NCBI RefSeq assembly: GCF_014652795.1
Contig: NZ_BMZM01000002.1
Span: forward strand, 746,025-810,024
DNA length: 64,000 nt
Direction of reading: 5' to 3'
DNA from: Kushneria pakistanensis
GTDB taxonomy: Bacteria; Pseudomonadota; Gammaproteobacteria; Pseudomonadales; Halomonadaceae
Every line of letters starts with the position of its first letter. Positions within the stretch are counted from its first letter, which is position 1. This document shows, one piece after another, positions 1-10,625 of the stretch. The translations under genes and the position numbers were made by a program. The notes under the pieces are model-generated. The model saw only the letters and a list, made by a program, of their open reading frames with translations, did not search any database and had not been told where the DNA came from.

Positions 1-717
1 CGATCGCGGCGGTCAGGCCACTGATGGTGTAGACCAGCAGCTTGTAGCGCGGCACGCGGATGCCGGTCAGGCGGGTGGCTTCCTCGTTGCCGCCGATGGC
101 ATAGACGTAGCGGCCAAAGGAGGTGTGATGCAGCACGATGTAGGCGACCAGATAGACCAGCAGCATGATCAGGATCGGTACCTGAATGCCCATGACCTCG
201 CCGCGGCCGAAAAAGGCAAAGCCGGCCGGCAGCCCGGAGATCGGGTAGCCACCGGTGTAGATCAGCCCCAGCCCACGGGCGATGCCCATGGTAGCCAGCG
301 TCACGATAATCGGCGGCATGCGGGCAAAGGCCACGCAGGCACCGTTGAAGGCGCCAAAGGTCATGCCCAGCAGCAGGCCCACGATCACCGCCACGGTGGG
401 CGGCCAGCCGGCGGCCATCAGCCCCGCCATCAGCGTGCCGGAGAGTGCCATCACCGGCCCGACCGAGAGATCGATGCCGCCGGTGAAGATCGCAAAGCTC
501 ATGCCCACGGCGATGATGCCGATGATCGCGCCCTGGCGGGCGACGTTGGTGAGGTTGTTGGGCAGCAGGAAGTTGTCATTGACCAGCGCCATGACGATGA
601 ACACGGCAATAAACCCGACCAGCGGGAAAAAGACCGGCGAATGCAGCAATCGCGAGGCGCGCGAGCGGCGCTGGCGTCGGGGTTTGGGGTTGATCGCTGA
701 AGTAGAGCTCGGGGTGG

Positions 718-721
<4 letters not shown>
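1..721 (-). CDS. Sugar ABC transporter permease, RbsC family (3' end beyond window)
   Basis: Inner-membrane permease of a ribose/xylose-type sugar importer. The reading frame starts at 721 with an ATGA overlap on the stop codon of the upstream ATPase gene and runs off the left edge, so about 240 of the usual 320-340 residues are visible. After a basic cytoplasmic N-terminus (PKPRRQRRSRAS) come several hydrophobic helices, the family-typical segment FTGGIDLSVGPVMALSGTL, and GLGLIYTGGYPISGLP. Translational coupling to the ATPase and the binding protein upstream fits a three-gene importer operon. The sugar cannot be read from sequence; the divergent pentulose-type kinase suggests a pentose or pentitol. 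Confidence 0.9.
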
Positions 722-2265
<1,544 letters not shown>

Positions 2266-2278
2266 GGGAGCCTCCAGA

Positions 2279-2300
2279 GCGCGCCTTGTTCAGGGCGCGC
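2279..2300 (-). other. Intercistronic GC hairpin between binding protein and ATPase
   Basis: GCGCGCC and GGCGCGC arms separated by 8 nt, lying between the binding-protein stop and the ATPase ribosome site. There is no T-tract, so it looks like a message-stabilising or processing stem rather than a terminator. Inference only. Confidence 0.4.
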
Positions 2301-2313
2301 CGGGGTTGCAGGG

Positions 2314-3261
2314 TTACCAGGTGAAGTCGTTGGCGTTGTCGGCGGTGACCAGCGTCACGTCGATCGGCACCTCATCGGGTGACTCCTCGCCGCGATACTT
2401 CTTCACGGCAAGCTCAAGCGCCTGAGTGACCATGGTGGCCGGGTGCTGGGCGGCAATCGCGATCAGCGGCGAGTTGGGGTGGGCCAGCGCCTTGACCGCT
2501 TCCGGGTTGCCGTCAACGCTTGCGAGCTTCACATCCATGCCGGAGGACTGGATGGCGACCAGCGCACCGAGCGAGCCCACGTCGTTGACGCTGAAGATGC
2601 CGGCCAGATCCGGATGGGCCTGCAGCATGTTCTCGGTCACGTTCATGGCGGTGGAGCGGTCCTGGTGGCCATTCTGCTTGTCGACCACCTCGATACCTTC
2701 AAACTCGCCCAGCGCCTTCTGGCAGCCCTCGACGCGCTGCAAAATGGGAATGACCGGGATGCCGTCAAGAATGGCGACCTTGCCTTCGCCGCCGAGCTGC
2801 TCGCCCATGTAGTGGCAGGACTGGTAGCCGGCATCAAAGTTTTTCGAGCCTACAAACCCATCGATCGGCCCTTCGGCCTGAGCATCCACCGCGACCACTG
2901 GCACGCCGGCGTCATGTGCCGACATGACCGCGGACTGAATGCCCACCGAGTCGGTCGGGTTGAGCAGCAGAATATCGACCCCGCGCTGAAGCATGTCCTC
3001 GACGTCATTGATCTGCTTGGCAATGTCGTGGCGGGCGTCGGTGAAGACGAGACTGGCACCCATCTCGTTGACCGCCGCTTCCAGCGCGCGCTGCATGGTG
3101 ACGAAGTAGACGTTGTTGAGTTCCTGAAAGGACATGCCGATGACGAGTTCATCGTCGGGCTTGTCATGGGATGGGGCGGCTTGGGCTGCCGGTACGGCAA
3201 GCAGCGTGCTGACAAGTGCAGCACTCAAAAGGCCTCTGGCGCGTGGCATCGTGATAGGCAT
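2314..3261 (-). CDS. Periplasmic sugar-binding protein (RbsB family)
   Basis: Substrate receptor of the importer. Its 315 residues start with a cleavable signal peptide (RGLLSAALVSTLLAVPAAQAA, cleavage near residue 28), followed by the type I periplasmic-binding fold: LVIGMSFQELNNVYF, then DILLLNPTDSVGIQSAVMSAHDAGVPVVAVDA, and AGIFSVNDVGSLGALVAIQ. This matches the peripla_BP_4 family that binds pentoses, hexoses or polyols. It is the first gene of the leftward operon (binding protein, ATPase, permease), and its promoter must lie in the 236-nt gap shared with the divergent kinase. The ligand is not predictable from sequence alone. Confidence 0.9.
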   Translation of the reverse strand: MPITMPRARGLLSAALVSTLLAVPAAQAAPSHDKPDDELVIGMSFQELNNVYFVTMQRALEAAVNEMGASLVFTDARHDIAKQINDVEDMLQRGVDILLLNPTDSVGIQSAVMSAHDAGVPVVAVDAQAEGPIDGFVGSKNFDAGYQSCHYMGEQLGGEGKVAILDGIPVIPILQRVEGCQKALGEFEGIEVVDKQNGHQDRSTAMNVTENMLQAHPDLAGIFSVNDVGSLGALVAIQSSGMDVKLASVDGNPEAVKALAHPNSPLIAIAAQHPATMVTQALELAVKKYRGEESPDEVPIDVTLVTADNANDFTW

Positions 3262-3497
3262 GGCATCTTCCCCGGCTGATCATGAAGGCATGGCCCGTGC
3301 CATGCGCGGTGGATAACGCGCGGGCCCGTGTCTGCATGCTGCCGTGGGCGATCGCGCCAATGTTAACGTTGTCATTGGCCATTTAGCGGGGTTTTGCACA
3401 CACTGACAATTCGCCTTTGGGTGATTGGACCAAGGTCGGCAGGGCAGGTCTTTTGCAATGTGGCAGGGTAGCGCCACGCCATTATCAGGGAGCCGTC
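3262..3497. promoter_or_regulatory. Divergent promoter region, sugar importer / FGGY kinase
   Basis: Gap of 236 nt between divergently transcribed genes; it must carry both promoters. I see no confident operator or -35/-10 pair and no regulator gene next to it. Confidence 0.35.
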
Positions 3498-5114
3498 ATG
3501 AGCGCCTATTACCTGGGAATCGATGTAGGGTCGGCCAGCGTCAGGGCCGGCGTGTTTGACGCACGCGGGCGCTGTGTGGCGCAGGCGGCCTGCGAGATCG
3601 CGCAGTACCGCCCGCGGCCCGGCTTTGTCGAGCAGTCCAGTGACAACATCTGGTCGCAGTGCGTGGTGGCGGTGCGTGCGGCGGTAAGCCAGGCCGGCAT
3701 CAGCAGTGAGGCGGTCCGGGCGATCGGCTTTGACGCGACCTGCTCGCTGGTGGCGCTGGGTGAAAAGGGCACGCCGGTGTCGGTGTCGCCGGACAACGAT
3801 GATGACCACAACATCGTGATGTGGATGGATCATCGCGCCATCGAGGAGGCCGATGAGATTGCCGGGACCCAACACCCGGCGCTGGACTACATCGGCGGAC
3901 AGGTCAGCCCGGAGCTCGAGCTGCCCAAGCTGTTGTGGCTTCATCGCCACCGGCCGGATCAGTTTGAGCGCGCCGCGCTCTTTCTCGATCTGGCCGATTT
4001 CATGGTGGCGCGTGCCATTGGTGATCTGGACGGCACCCATGAGCCGGAGCGCAGCGTGTGCACCCAGGTGTGCAAGTGGCTTTATCTCGCCCATGAGGGG
4101 CGCTGGCCGGAGGATCTGCTCGAGCGTCTCGGCCTGGATGAGCTGATGTCGCGCCCGGCGATGCAGGGCGAGATTCGTGCGCCCGGTTCCAAAGCCGGCA
4201 CGCTCTCAAGGGAGGCGGCCGAGGCGATGGGGCTCTCCCCCCAGACGGTGGTGGCCACCGGCCTGATCGATGCCCACGCCGGTGCGCTCGGCATGCTGGG
4301 GGAGGACCCGGAGGGCAGTCTGGCCGTGATTGCCGGCACCTCGGCCTGTCATATCGCCTTCTCTCATGAGCCCTGCTTTGTGCCCGGCGTGTGGGGCCCG
4401 TACTGGGGCGCGGTGCTGCCGGATGGCTGGATCAACGAGGGCGGACAGAGTGCGGTGGGCGCGCTGATCGATCACGTGATTGCCGACAGCGGGGCGGTTG
4501 AGGCGCTGATGAGTGAGGCCGAGACGGCAGGGGTCAGCCACTTCGAGCTGCTCAACCGCCGGCTGGATGCACTGGAGGAAGACAGCCGCGACGAGCTGAC
4601 CCGGCATCTGCACCTGCTGGACTATCACCACGGCAATCGCTCGCCGCTGGCGGACGCCTCGCTCAAGGGGATGGTCAGCGGGCTGGATCTGGGTAATGAC
4701 ATCGATGCGCTGGCACTGCGCTATCTCGCCACGCTGCAGGCGGTCAGCCTGGGCACGCGCCATATTGTCGAGACGCTTAATGCCCATGGCCATGACATCA
4801 AGCGGCTGAGGCTGTGCGGCGGGGCGCTCAAGAACGCGCGCTGGCTCCAGGAGTTAAGCGATGCCACCGAGCTTGTGATCGAGCTGCCCGAGGAGCGCGA
4901 GACCGTGCTGCTGGGCAGCGCCATGCTGGCCGCCACCGCCTGCGGCGATCATGCCGGACTTCGTGAGGCGGCCGCGGCGATGAGTGCCACGGCCCGTACC
5001 ATCCACCCGGACGTGACCCGACAGGCGTTTTTTGAGGCCAAGTACCGTGTCTATCGTCAGATGCACGCCGATCAGCTGCGCTATCGCGAGCTGATGGAAG
5101 CCCGCGCTGAATGA
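3498..5114 (+). CDS. FGGY-family pentulose/carbohydrate kinase
   Basis: ATP-dependent sugar kinase of 538 residues, probably phosphorylating the pentulose or pentitol brought in by the neighbouring importer. The N-terminal ATPase-fold phosphate motif YYLGIDVGSASVRAGVFD is characteristic of the FGGY clade near D-ribulokinase. Further family segments are IVMWMDHRA near residue 110, GGQVSPELELPKLLWL, GLIDAHAGALGML (with the catalytic-type Asp), AVIAGTSACHIAFS and LRLCGGALKNARWLQ. The start at 3498 is preferred over an in-frame upstream codon at 3417 because GGGAGCC precedes it and the conserved motif begins straight after. It lies divergent from the ABC operon, which supports one catabolic unit. 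Confidence 0.85.
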   Translation: MSAYYLGIDVGSASVRAGVFDARGRCVAQAACEIAQYRPRPGFVEQSSDNIWSQCVVAVRAAVSQAGISSEAVRAIGFDATCSLVALGEKGTPVSVSPDNDDDHNIVMWMDHRAIEEADEIAGTQHPALDYIGGQVSPELELPKLLWLHRHRPDQFERAALFLDLADFMVARAIGDLDGTHEPERSVCTQVCKWLYLAHEGRWPEDLLERLGLDELMSRPAMQGEIRAPGSKAGTLSREAAEAMGLSPQTVVATGLIDAHAGALGMLGEDPEGSLAVIAGTSACHIAFSHEPCFVPGVWGPYWGAVLPDGWINEGGQSAVGALIDHVIADSGAVEALMSEAETAGVSHFELLNRRLDALEEDSRDELTRHLHLLDYHHGNRSPLADASLKGMVSGLDLGNDIDALALRYLATLQAVSLGTRHIVETLNAHGHDIKRLRLCGGALKNARWLQELSDATELVIELPEERETVLLGSAMLAATACGDHAGLREAAAAMSATARTIHPDVTRQAFFEAKYRVYRQMHADQLRYRELMEARAE

Positions 5115-5126
5115 TGCGGTGCGCTA

Positions 5127-5882
5127 TCAGGTGGCGGCCGGCGCGTTGCCGGCCAATACCTTGCGCAGGAAGCTGCGGGTGCGCTCATCCTTCGGATTGG
5201 TGAAAAGCTCCGACGGGGGCGCCTGCTCAACGATGCGCCCGCCATCCATGAAGACCACCCGGTCGGCCACCTCGCGGGCAAACTGCATCTCGTGGGTAAC
5301 CACGATCATGGTCTGCTGCTCGGCGGCGAGCTGTTTCATCAGGGCCAGCACTTCCTCGACCCATTCCGGATCAAGTGCCGAGGTTGGCTCATCAAACAAA
5401 ATGACTTCTGCTTTCGCTGCCATGGCGCGACCGATGCCGATGCGCTGCTGCTGCCCACCGGACAGCGCCGCCGGGTAAGCGTCCGCCTTGTCGGCCAGGC
5501 CAATGCGCTCGAGAATCTCGCGGGCACGCGCATGCGCATCATTTTTTGACAGCCCTTCGACCACGATCATGCGCTCGGCGATGTTCTCCAGTGCCGTCTT
5601 GTGGGCAAAGAGCGCATAGTTCTGAAAAACGAACGCCGTGCGTCGGCGCAGGCCCAGAATGTCCTCGTTTTTGGCGCGGGCGGCATCCACGCTCAGATCA
5701 CCCACCTTGAGCTGTCCGGCATCCGGGCGCTCAAGAAAGTTGATACAACGCAGAAGCGTCGACTTGCCGGTGCCGGAGGGGCCGATCACCACAATGATCT
5801 CACCGCGCTCAAGTGACAGGTCGATCCCGTCCAGCACGGTGTGTTCGCCAAAACGTTTGGTAATGCCCTTGAGTGCAATCAT
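5127..5882 (-). CDS. Polar amino acid ABC transporter ATP-binding protein
   Basis: ATPase of 251 residues of the GlnQ/HisP type. Visible motifs: Walker [11 protein letters not shown]-loop [17 protein letters not shown], signature [16 protein letters not shown], Walker [15 protein letters not shown] and switch [22 protein letters not shown] place the start at 5882, where ATG overlaps the stop of the permease gene (ATGA), giving the standard length and first residues [12 protein letters not shown]. An in-frame codon at 5927 would add 15 atypical residues. It is the last gene of the operon binding protein - permease - ATPase. Confidence 0.93.
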   Translation of the reverse strand: MIALKGITKRFGEHTVLDGIDLSLERGEIIVVIGPSGTGKSTLLRCINFLERPDAGQLKVGDLSVDAARAKNEDILGLRRRTAFVFQNYALFAHKTALENIAERMIVVEGLSKNDAHARAREILERIGLADKADAYPAALSGGQQQRIGIGRAMAAKAEVILFDEPTSALDPEWVEEVLALMKQLAAEQQTMIVVTHEMQFAREVADRVVFMDGGRIVEQAPPSELFTNPKDERTRSFLRKVLAGNAPAAT

Positions 5883-6553
5883 CGCTGATAAGCCCGGTTG
5901 AGACGTTTTTCCAGCCGCTTCTGACACCAGGAGAGCGCCTCGACAATGATCCAGTAGATCACCGCGACCACCAGGAAGGCTTCGAAGTAGAGAAAGCTGC
6001 TGGCGGCTTCCTTCTGGGTGGCCCCCATCAGCTCGGTCACGCCCAGCGTAAAGGCCAGCGAGGTCGACTTGATCATGTCGATGAAGTAGTTCATCAGCGT
6101 GGGCGTGGCGACCCGGGTGGCCTGGGGCAGGATGATGCGGCGCATGGTCTGGGCATTGGTCATGCCGATCGACTGGGCGGCTTCTGTCTGGCTGCGGTCA
6201 ATGCCGGTAATCGCGGCGCGAATCGACTCGGCCATATAGGCCGAAAAGTGCAGTGTCAGCCCCATGATGGTGGCGGTGACGCCGTTGATCGAGACCAGAA
6301 AGGAGAGAAACTGCGGTAGCCCGTAATAGAACAGGAAAAGCTGTACCAGCAGCGGCGTGCCGCGGAAAAACGAGATGAAGACCTGGGCGGCCTGATTTAA
6401 AACCGGCAGGCGGGAGACACGAATGACGGCCAGGGCGCATGAGAGTATCAGGGCACAGACCATGCCCGCGGCGGCCATGCCCAGGGTCAGCGGGAGATAG
6501 CCCAGCAGGATGGGCACCAGCCCGAGCATGTAATCAAGGTTGAGTGCTTGCAT
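5879..6553 (-). CDS. Polar amino acid ABC transporter permease (HisM/GlnP family)
   Basis: Inner-membrane permease of 224 residues with about five hydrophobic helices. The family motif [26 protein letters not shown]-like segment with EAAQSIGM (the EAA loop that contacts the ATPase) is clear, as is [11 protein letters not shown] near residue 88. It lies 113 nt downstream of the binding-protein gene, separated from it by a terminator-like hairpin, and overlaps the ATPase gene by 4 nt. The substrate is probably a polar amino acid or a cystine/diaminopimelate-like compound, judged only from the binding protein family. Confidence 0.92.
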   Translation of the reverse strand: MQALNLDYMLGLVPILLGYLPLTLGMAAAGMVCALILSCALAVIRVSRLPVLNQAAQVFISFFRGTPLLVQLFLFYYGLPQFLSFLVSINGVTATIMGLTLHFSAYMAESIRAAITGIDRSQTEAAQSIGMTNAQTMRRIILPQATRVATPTLMNYFIDMIKSTSLAFTLGVTELMGATQKEAASSFLYFEAFLVVAVIYWIIVEALSWCQKRLEKRLNRAYQR

Positions 6554-6615
6554 GGCGATGTGCTTTAAAACGAGCGACCCGCGTTAACAGCCCGCGAGGC
6601 ACCTGAAGGGTGGAA

Positions 6616-6642
6616 AACAAAACGCCCCGGACATGCCGGGGC
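6616..6642 (-). terminator. Intra-operon terminator/attenuator after the binding protein gene
   Basis: On the minus strand GCCCCGG-CATGT-CCGGGGC is followed by GTTTTGTTTT. It sits between the binding-protein stop (6667) and the permease start (6553), a position where partial termination commonly leaves the binding protein in excess. Confidence 0.7.
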
Positions 6643-6666
6643 CATATGGGCAGATCATAGTCCTGA

Positions 6667-7479
6667 TCAGGTGTCGCTGCCGGTCTTTTCCGACTGTTCG
6701 GCACTCGGCAGGCTGGTGATGTCGTTGCCAAACCACTTCTCCGAGATTTCCTTGAGCGTGCCGTTATCGCGCAGGGTATCAAGGGCCTCGTTCACGCGGT
6801 CGCGCTGTGCGCGGCCGGCGTCATCATTGCGAAACGGCAGGGCGTTTTCAATTCTCGAGAAGGGCTGACCGGCCAGCTGCAGCGGCAGCGGCTTGTCCTT
6901 GATCACCTGTGAGGCGCTGGTGCGATCCATCACGAAGGCATCGGCGCGGCCCAGGGCCACATCCTGCTCGATGTTGGACTCGTAGGTCTTGAGATTGATC
7001 TCATCGGCGTAGGGCAGCGATTTGAGCAGGGTCTCGTAGTTCGAGCCCAGGTTCATGATGACCGTCTTGCCCTTGAGATCCTCGACCCCGTGAATGCTGT
7101 CGTTGCCCTTGCGGACCACCACCTGGGCACCGTCATACACATAGGGCTCGGAGAAGGCGTATTTCTCCTGGCGCTCCGGCGTGATGGTGATCTGGTTGGC
7201 GATGGTATCCACACGGCCGGAATCCAGCATGCCGGCCAGACCGGAGAAGCTGGCGGTGACGAACTTGATGTCATCGCCGGTCTGCTCGCCGATGGCGTTG
7301 AGCACATCCACTTCAAAACCCTGCAGCTTGTCACGCTCCACGAAGGTAAAGGGATAGTAGCTACCGGACATGCCCACGCGCAGTGTGTCGGCCTGCGCCG
7401 CCGTGGCTGCGCCCATAAGTGTCGTCATTCCCAGCGACGTGATGGCCAGCGTCCGGGCCAGTGTCTTGAAAGCCGTCAT
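6667..7479 (-). CDS. Amino acid ABC transporter substrate-binding protein (SBP_bac_3)
   Basis: Periplasmic receptor of 270 residues for the importer encoded downstream. It has a signal peptide (LAITSLGMTTLMGAATAAQA, cleavage before DTLRVG) and the family-3 binding fold with LRVGMSGSYYPFTFVERDKLQGFEVDV, GRVDTIANQITITPERQEKYAFSEPYV and the ligand-cleft Asp-containing GRADAFVMDRTS. The start at 7479 is chosen over 7509 because AGGAGAAGC precedes it and the signal peptide then has a normal basic head. The sequence resembles cystine/FliY-like receptors, so cystine or diaminopimelate is possible but unproven. Confidence 0.9.
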   Translation of the reverse strand: MTAFKTLARTLAITSLGMTTLMGAATAAQADTLRVGMSGSYYPFTFVERDKLQGFEVDVLNAIGEQTGDDIKFVTASFSGLAGMLDSGRVDTIANQITITPERQEKYAFSEPYVYDGAQVVVRKGNDSIHGVEDLKGKTVIMNLGSNYETLLKSLPYADEINLKTYESNIEQDVALGRADAFVMDRTSASQVIKDKPLPLQLAGQPFSRIENALPFRNDDAGRAQRDRVNEALDTLRDNGTLKEISEKWFGNDITSLPSAEQSEKTGSDT

Positions 7480-7753
7480 GTGCTTCTCCTGAAAAAGCAA
7501 TGCGCCCATGGGCGCCGAATACGTCTAGCGTACCGCAACCTTCCTTAAAGGAATAAGAAAAAGTTTTTATATGCCAGTCGGCTTTTAACTATAGCGTCAG
7601 AAGTGCACAACATGACCGCAGCAGGGGCCTGGATGACGCCCGAGCCTGGCATGGTGTGTCTGACAGCCATTCAAGCCAGGGGGCGTTTCCTGCGCTGATG
7701 GCAAAAAACGCCCTGGAAAGGGAATAACGGCCGGAAGGGAGAAAAAAAGAGGG

Positions 7754-8281
7754 TTAGAACGACGCCAGGCTGGGGTCGGATTCATTGTTGAGCTGGTTGG
7801 CCAGCACTACCTCAATGAAGTCCGCGATGATGTCCTGCACCCTGTCCCGGGTCAGATCCTCACAGGAAATCCAGGATTCACCCTGCTCTTCATGGCGATG
7901 CTGTTTCATGAAGCTTCGATCAATGCGCAGACCGTCATGATCGGGATCATGGCTGATACGCAAATGGTTGAGGTTGGTGAAACCCTTTTTCATGGTGACG
8001 TGCTGCACCGGCAGCAGATGAAACTCCACCGACTCGATATTGCGCGTACCCGACTCGTCCTGACAGTGCACGTGAATCTCGCTGGCATAGTGATTGCCAC
8101 TGGCGATATCGCGCGCCCACTCCATGGCAGGAATAAGGACCCGCTGGGCGATCTCGTCAAAGCTTGCCGGCTCTTCAGGGTCAGCATCATTACCCTGTTC
8201 CTGAACGGAATGCGGGTGCAGGGAATGTTTGCCGCTGACCTGCTGCTGATAGTGTTTGAATACACGGTTCAGGTCTTTCAT
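7754..8281 (-). CDS. Hypothetical protein, 175 aa
   Basis: I do not recognise this family. The start at 8281 is supported by AGAGGA seven bases upstream; a longer frame to 8419 lacks such a site. The protein is soluble, acidic and rich in His and Gln, with no signal peptide or membrane segment. Its N-terminal 45 residues look low-complexity (KHYQQQVSGKHSLHPHSVQEQ), and a more ordered part follows (FDEIAQRVLIPAMEWARDIASG, and FHLLPVQHVTMKKGFTNLNHLRISHD). It is a monocistronic gene. Codon use looks like its neighbours, so it is probably a resident lineage-specific gene. Confidence 0.7.
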   Translation of the reverse strand: MKDLNRVFKHYQQQVSGKHSLHPHSVQEQGNDADPEEPASFDEIAQRVLIPAMEWARDIASGNHYASEIHVHCQDESGTRNIESVEFHLLPVQHVTMKKGFTNLNHLRISHDPDHDGLRIDRSFMKQHRHEEQGESWISCEDLTRDRVQDIIADFIEVVLANQLNNESDPSLASF

Positions 8282-8808
8282 GTTCCTCTGCCTTCTGTGC
8301 ACCGCAAGCGGTTCGAGTGTCTGATAAAGAAGTGAGGGGGAGATGCCTGCGTTGAACGATTCAAGAGCGTACCCAAGGGAGCAATAGCCCCTTTCATGAC
8401 GCAAGGTTGTATAACGCAAGGAGAAGTTCAGGCATTGATATCACGCTTTAGGTCAGGAGGCTACCGTCAATGACCCCCTGGCTTCCTTAACCCAGGTTAT
8501 TAATATGAGCGGCTTCCAGCCACCATAAAGCGTTGCGAACCAGAGGGATGGCTATCGGGAGTATTTTCTCGATTCGCAGGCCCCGATGTCATGAACATGG
8601 GATAAGTGAGGCGCTTTTTTAACGATCAAAAAAGAGGGTGATGACATCATCCAGATGCACTGCCATGGCGCGTCGAGGAAGTGGCCGCCCTGATGGCCTG
8701 GCTTGCCGGCGATGAGGCTGCCTTATTACCGGCACCACGCATATGATCGACGGCGGCTGGTCAACTGATCACCGCTATGGATTTGATCACTTCACCATGG
8801 AGAACGGC
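8282..8808. other. 527-nt interval: promoters plus SDR gene scrap
   Basis: Between the leftward hypothetical gene and the rightward hydrolase. The right third holds the 3' remnant of a short-chain dehydrogenase (separate entry). No Rossmann GxxxGxG segment is visible in the rest, so the remainder of that gene is missing. An AT-only inverted repeat (CTTTTTT and AAAAAAG) lies near 8610-8632. Confidence 0.5.
8653..8772 (+). pseudogene. C-terminal remnant of a short-chain dehydrogenase/reductase, frameshifted
   Basis: One frame reads VEEVAALMAWLAGDEAA (8672-8722). After loss of one T in a T-run at about 8723 the next frame reads ITGTTHMIDGGWSTDH (8725-8772). Together these are the typical SDR C-terminus (EEVA...LASDEAxFITGTxxxIDGGW). 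The N-terminal ~200 residues, including the nucleotide-binding and YxxxK motifs, are absent upstream. The shifted frame runs without a stop into the FAH-hydrolase gene. SDR and FAH hydrolases are neighbours in non-phosphorylative L-fucose/L-rhamnose-type pathways, so this may be the scar of a once intact pair. Confidence 0.7.
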
Positions 8809-9651
8809 ATGAAACTATTGCGCTTCGGGCCGAAGGGCCTTGAAAAACCAGGGATCGTGGCGGCTGATGGCAGCCTGCGGGACCTGTCCGGTCACGTGGA
8901 TGATATTGCCGGTGAGGCCCTCTTGCCCGAGCAGCTTGCCAGGCTGTCACAGCTGGATGTAGAGACGCTGCCGAAGGTTCAGGAGGGCGCGCGCATCGGT
9001 CCCTGCGTGGGGCGGGTTGGCAAGTTCATCTGCATCGGGCTCAACTACGCTGATCACGCCGCCGAAGCCGGCGCCGAGCTGCCGGCCGAGCCCGTGGTGT
9101 TCAGCAAGTGGACCAGCGCCATCTGTGGGCCCAATGACGACATCGAGATCCCCCGTGATTCCAGCAGTACCGACTGGGAGGTCGAGCTGGGTGTGGTGAT
9201 CGGCAAGCCCGGGCGCTACATCGACGAAGCTGATGCCATGGACCATGTGGCCGGCTATTGCGTCGTCAACGATATCTCCGAGCGCGAGTTCCAGCTTGAG
9301 CGCAGCGGCACCTGGGACAAGGGCAAGGGCTGCGATACCTTTGGCCCGCTCGGCCCCTGGCTGGTGACGGCCGATGAGATCGGTGATCCGGGCAATCTTG
9401 CCATGTGGCTGGAGGTGGACGGGCATCGCTACCAGAACGGCTCGACCAGCACCATGGTCTTTGGCGTGGCGCATCTGATGGCATATCTCAGCCGCTTCAT
9501 GAGCCTGCAACCCGGCGATGTGATCTCGACCGGAACACCGCCCGGTGTGGGCATGGGGCAGACCCCGAAGGTGTATCTGCGTCCGGGGCAGACCATGCGG
9601 CTGGGCATCGAGGGGCTGGGCGAGCAGTCCCAGCGCACCATACAGGCCTGA
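8809..9651 (+). CDS. Fumarylacetoacetate hydrolase (FAH) family protein
   Basis: Metal-dependent hydrolase of 280 residues, the standard length. The FAH metal ligands are visible as E124 and E126 in DWEVELGVV and D155 in VVNDISERE; other family segments are FICIGLNYADHAAE (73-86), KGCDTFGPLGPW and DVISTGTPPGVGMG. The closest characterised types are ureidoglycolate lyase-like and 2,4-diketo-3-deoxy-sugar-acid hydrolases. The start at 8809 has GGAG upstream and gives the family N-terminus MKLLRFG; an in-frame ATG at 8743 would include residues of a decayed SDR gene. Probably a sugar-acid pathway enzyme; the substrate is uncertain. Confidence 0.88.
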   Translation: MKLLRFGPKGLEKPGIVAADGSLRDLSGHVDDIAGEALLPEQLARLSQLDVETLPKVQEGARIGPCVGRVGKFICIGLNYADHAAEAGAELPAEPVVFSKWTSAICGPNDDIEIPRDSSSTDWEVELGVVIGKPGRYIDEADAMDHVAGYCVVNDISEREFQLERSGTWDKGKGCDTFGPLGPWLVTADEIGDPGNLAMWLEVDGHRYQNGSTSTMVFGVAHLMAYLSRFMSLQPGDVISTGTPPGVGMGQTPKVYLRPGQTMRLGIEGLGEQSQRTIQA

Positions 9652-9671
9652 CGCCCTGACGGTTCAATAGC

Positions 9672-9699
9672 AGCGTTCCCTGTGGCGGGGAGCGCTTTT
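9672..9699 (+). terminator. Terminator after FAH hydrolase
   Basis: AGCGTTCCC / GGGGAGCGCT stem with a TTTT tail, 20 nt past the stop; it also lies between convergent genes. Confidence 0.6.
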
Positions 9700-9749
9700 A
9701 TCACGCCTTGCCGCGACCCTTTCGGGCGGGATGAGCGTGCCTGTGCCCG

Positions 9750-10625
9750 TCAGCCTGCCTTGAGCGGCCAGTCGTAATCCAGCCAGTGCTGGAGTTGCTC
9801 GTCAAACGCGCCGCTTTCCTTGAGCTGGCGCAACCACTGGTCAACGAAAAGCTTGAGGTCCATGTCCTTCGGAAGCAGGACGGCCTTCTCGGAAAAGTTG
9901 AACGGCTTGTCGGGATGGATGGCGCACAGTTCGGGATGCAGGTTGGCCTGCAGACGCGTTTCGATGGCATCCGTCATCATCAGATCCGCCTTGCCCTGCA
10001 CGATCTGATCGAAAATGGTGACGTTGTCGTCGTAGTCAACAATCGTGGCCTTTTGCAGATTGTCGCGTGCAAAACGCTCGTTGGTGCCACCTGGATTGAC
10101 GATGACGCGAACGCCGGGCTGATCGATCTGCTCAAGGGTCTGGTAGTCCGCCTGATGCTCGCACAGTGCGATGGGGGTCTTGCCATCGCGCTGGTAGGGT
10201 ACGGAAAACCAGACGGCCTTCTGGCGATCAAGGTTGACCGAAATACCGCTCATGGCGATATCAAAGCGGTGGTCCTGAAAGTCTTTCATCAGGGTGGGCC
10301 AGCTGGTGGGTATCAGCTCAAGTTCGACGCCCAGCGTTCTGGCAAGGTCGGCGGCCATGTCCGGATCAAGACCGATAAAACGATCATCACCGGTGCGATA
10401 GCTGAAAGGCTTGTAATCGCCGGTCGTGCCTACCCTGAGCGTGCCGCGCTCGATGATCCGGTCCAGTGCCGACGGTTCGGTTGTATCGGCCGCTTCGGCG
10501 TGCGGAGACAGACAGACGCCCAGCATCAGGGTCAGTGCGGCAATCCACAGCAGTGCCGCGAGCAGGGCAGAAGAAAGACGACGCGCCGGCAGGGTGCGGG
10601 CATGTGCGCGAATCAGTCGAACCAT
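9750..10625 (-). CDS. pheC: Cyclohexadienyl (prephenate/arogenate) dehydratase, periplasmic
   Basis: Enzyme of the binding-protein fold that turns prephenate into phenylpyruvate or arogenate into phenylalanine outside the cytoplasm. The mature part closely matches the Pseudomonas aeruginosa PheC pattern as I recall it: LDRIIERGTLRVGTTGDYKP, PTSWPTLMKDFQDHRFDIAM, SGISVNLDRQKAVWFSVPY, RDGKTPIALC, EQIDQPGVRVIVNPGGTNE, GKADLMMTDAIETRLQ and LHPELCAIHP. An export signal spans about residues 20-45 (LLAALLWIAALTLMLGVCLS, then AEA). I choose the ATG at 10625, preceded by TGGAA; an ATG at 10637 is the alternative and adds four residues. A plain amino-acid receptor is the main competing call. Confidence 0.85.
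   Translation of the reverse strand: MVRLIRAHARTLPARRLSSALLAALLWIAALTLMLGVCLSPHAEAADTTEPSALDRIIERGTLRVGTTGDYKPFSYRTGDDRFIGLDPDMAADLARTLGVELELIPTSWPTLMKDFQDHRFDIAMSGISVNLDRQKAVWFSVPYQRDGKTPIALCEHQADYQTLEQIDQPGVRVIVNPGGTNERFARDNLQKATIVDYDDNVTIFDQIVQGKADLMMTDAIETRLQANLHPELCAIHPDKPFNFSEKAVLLPKDMDLKLFVDQWLRQLKESGAFDEQLQHWLDYDWPLKAG

Noticed and set aside
7677-7722. A terminator in the gap left of the 175-aa hypothetical gene
   Set aside because: The arms CCAGGG..CGTTT and AAACG..CCCTGG pair imperfectly and lack a T-tract in the needed direction.
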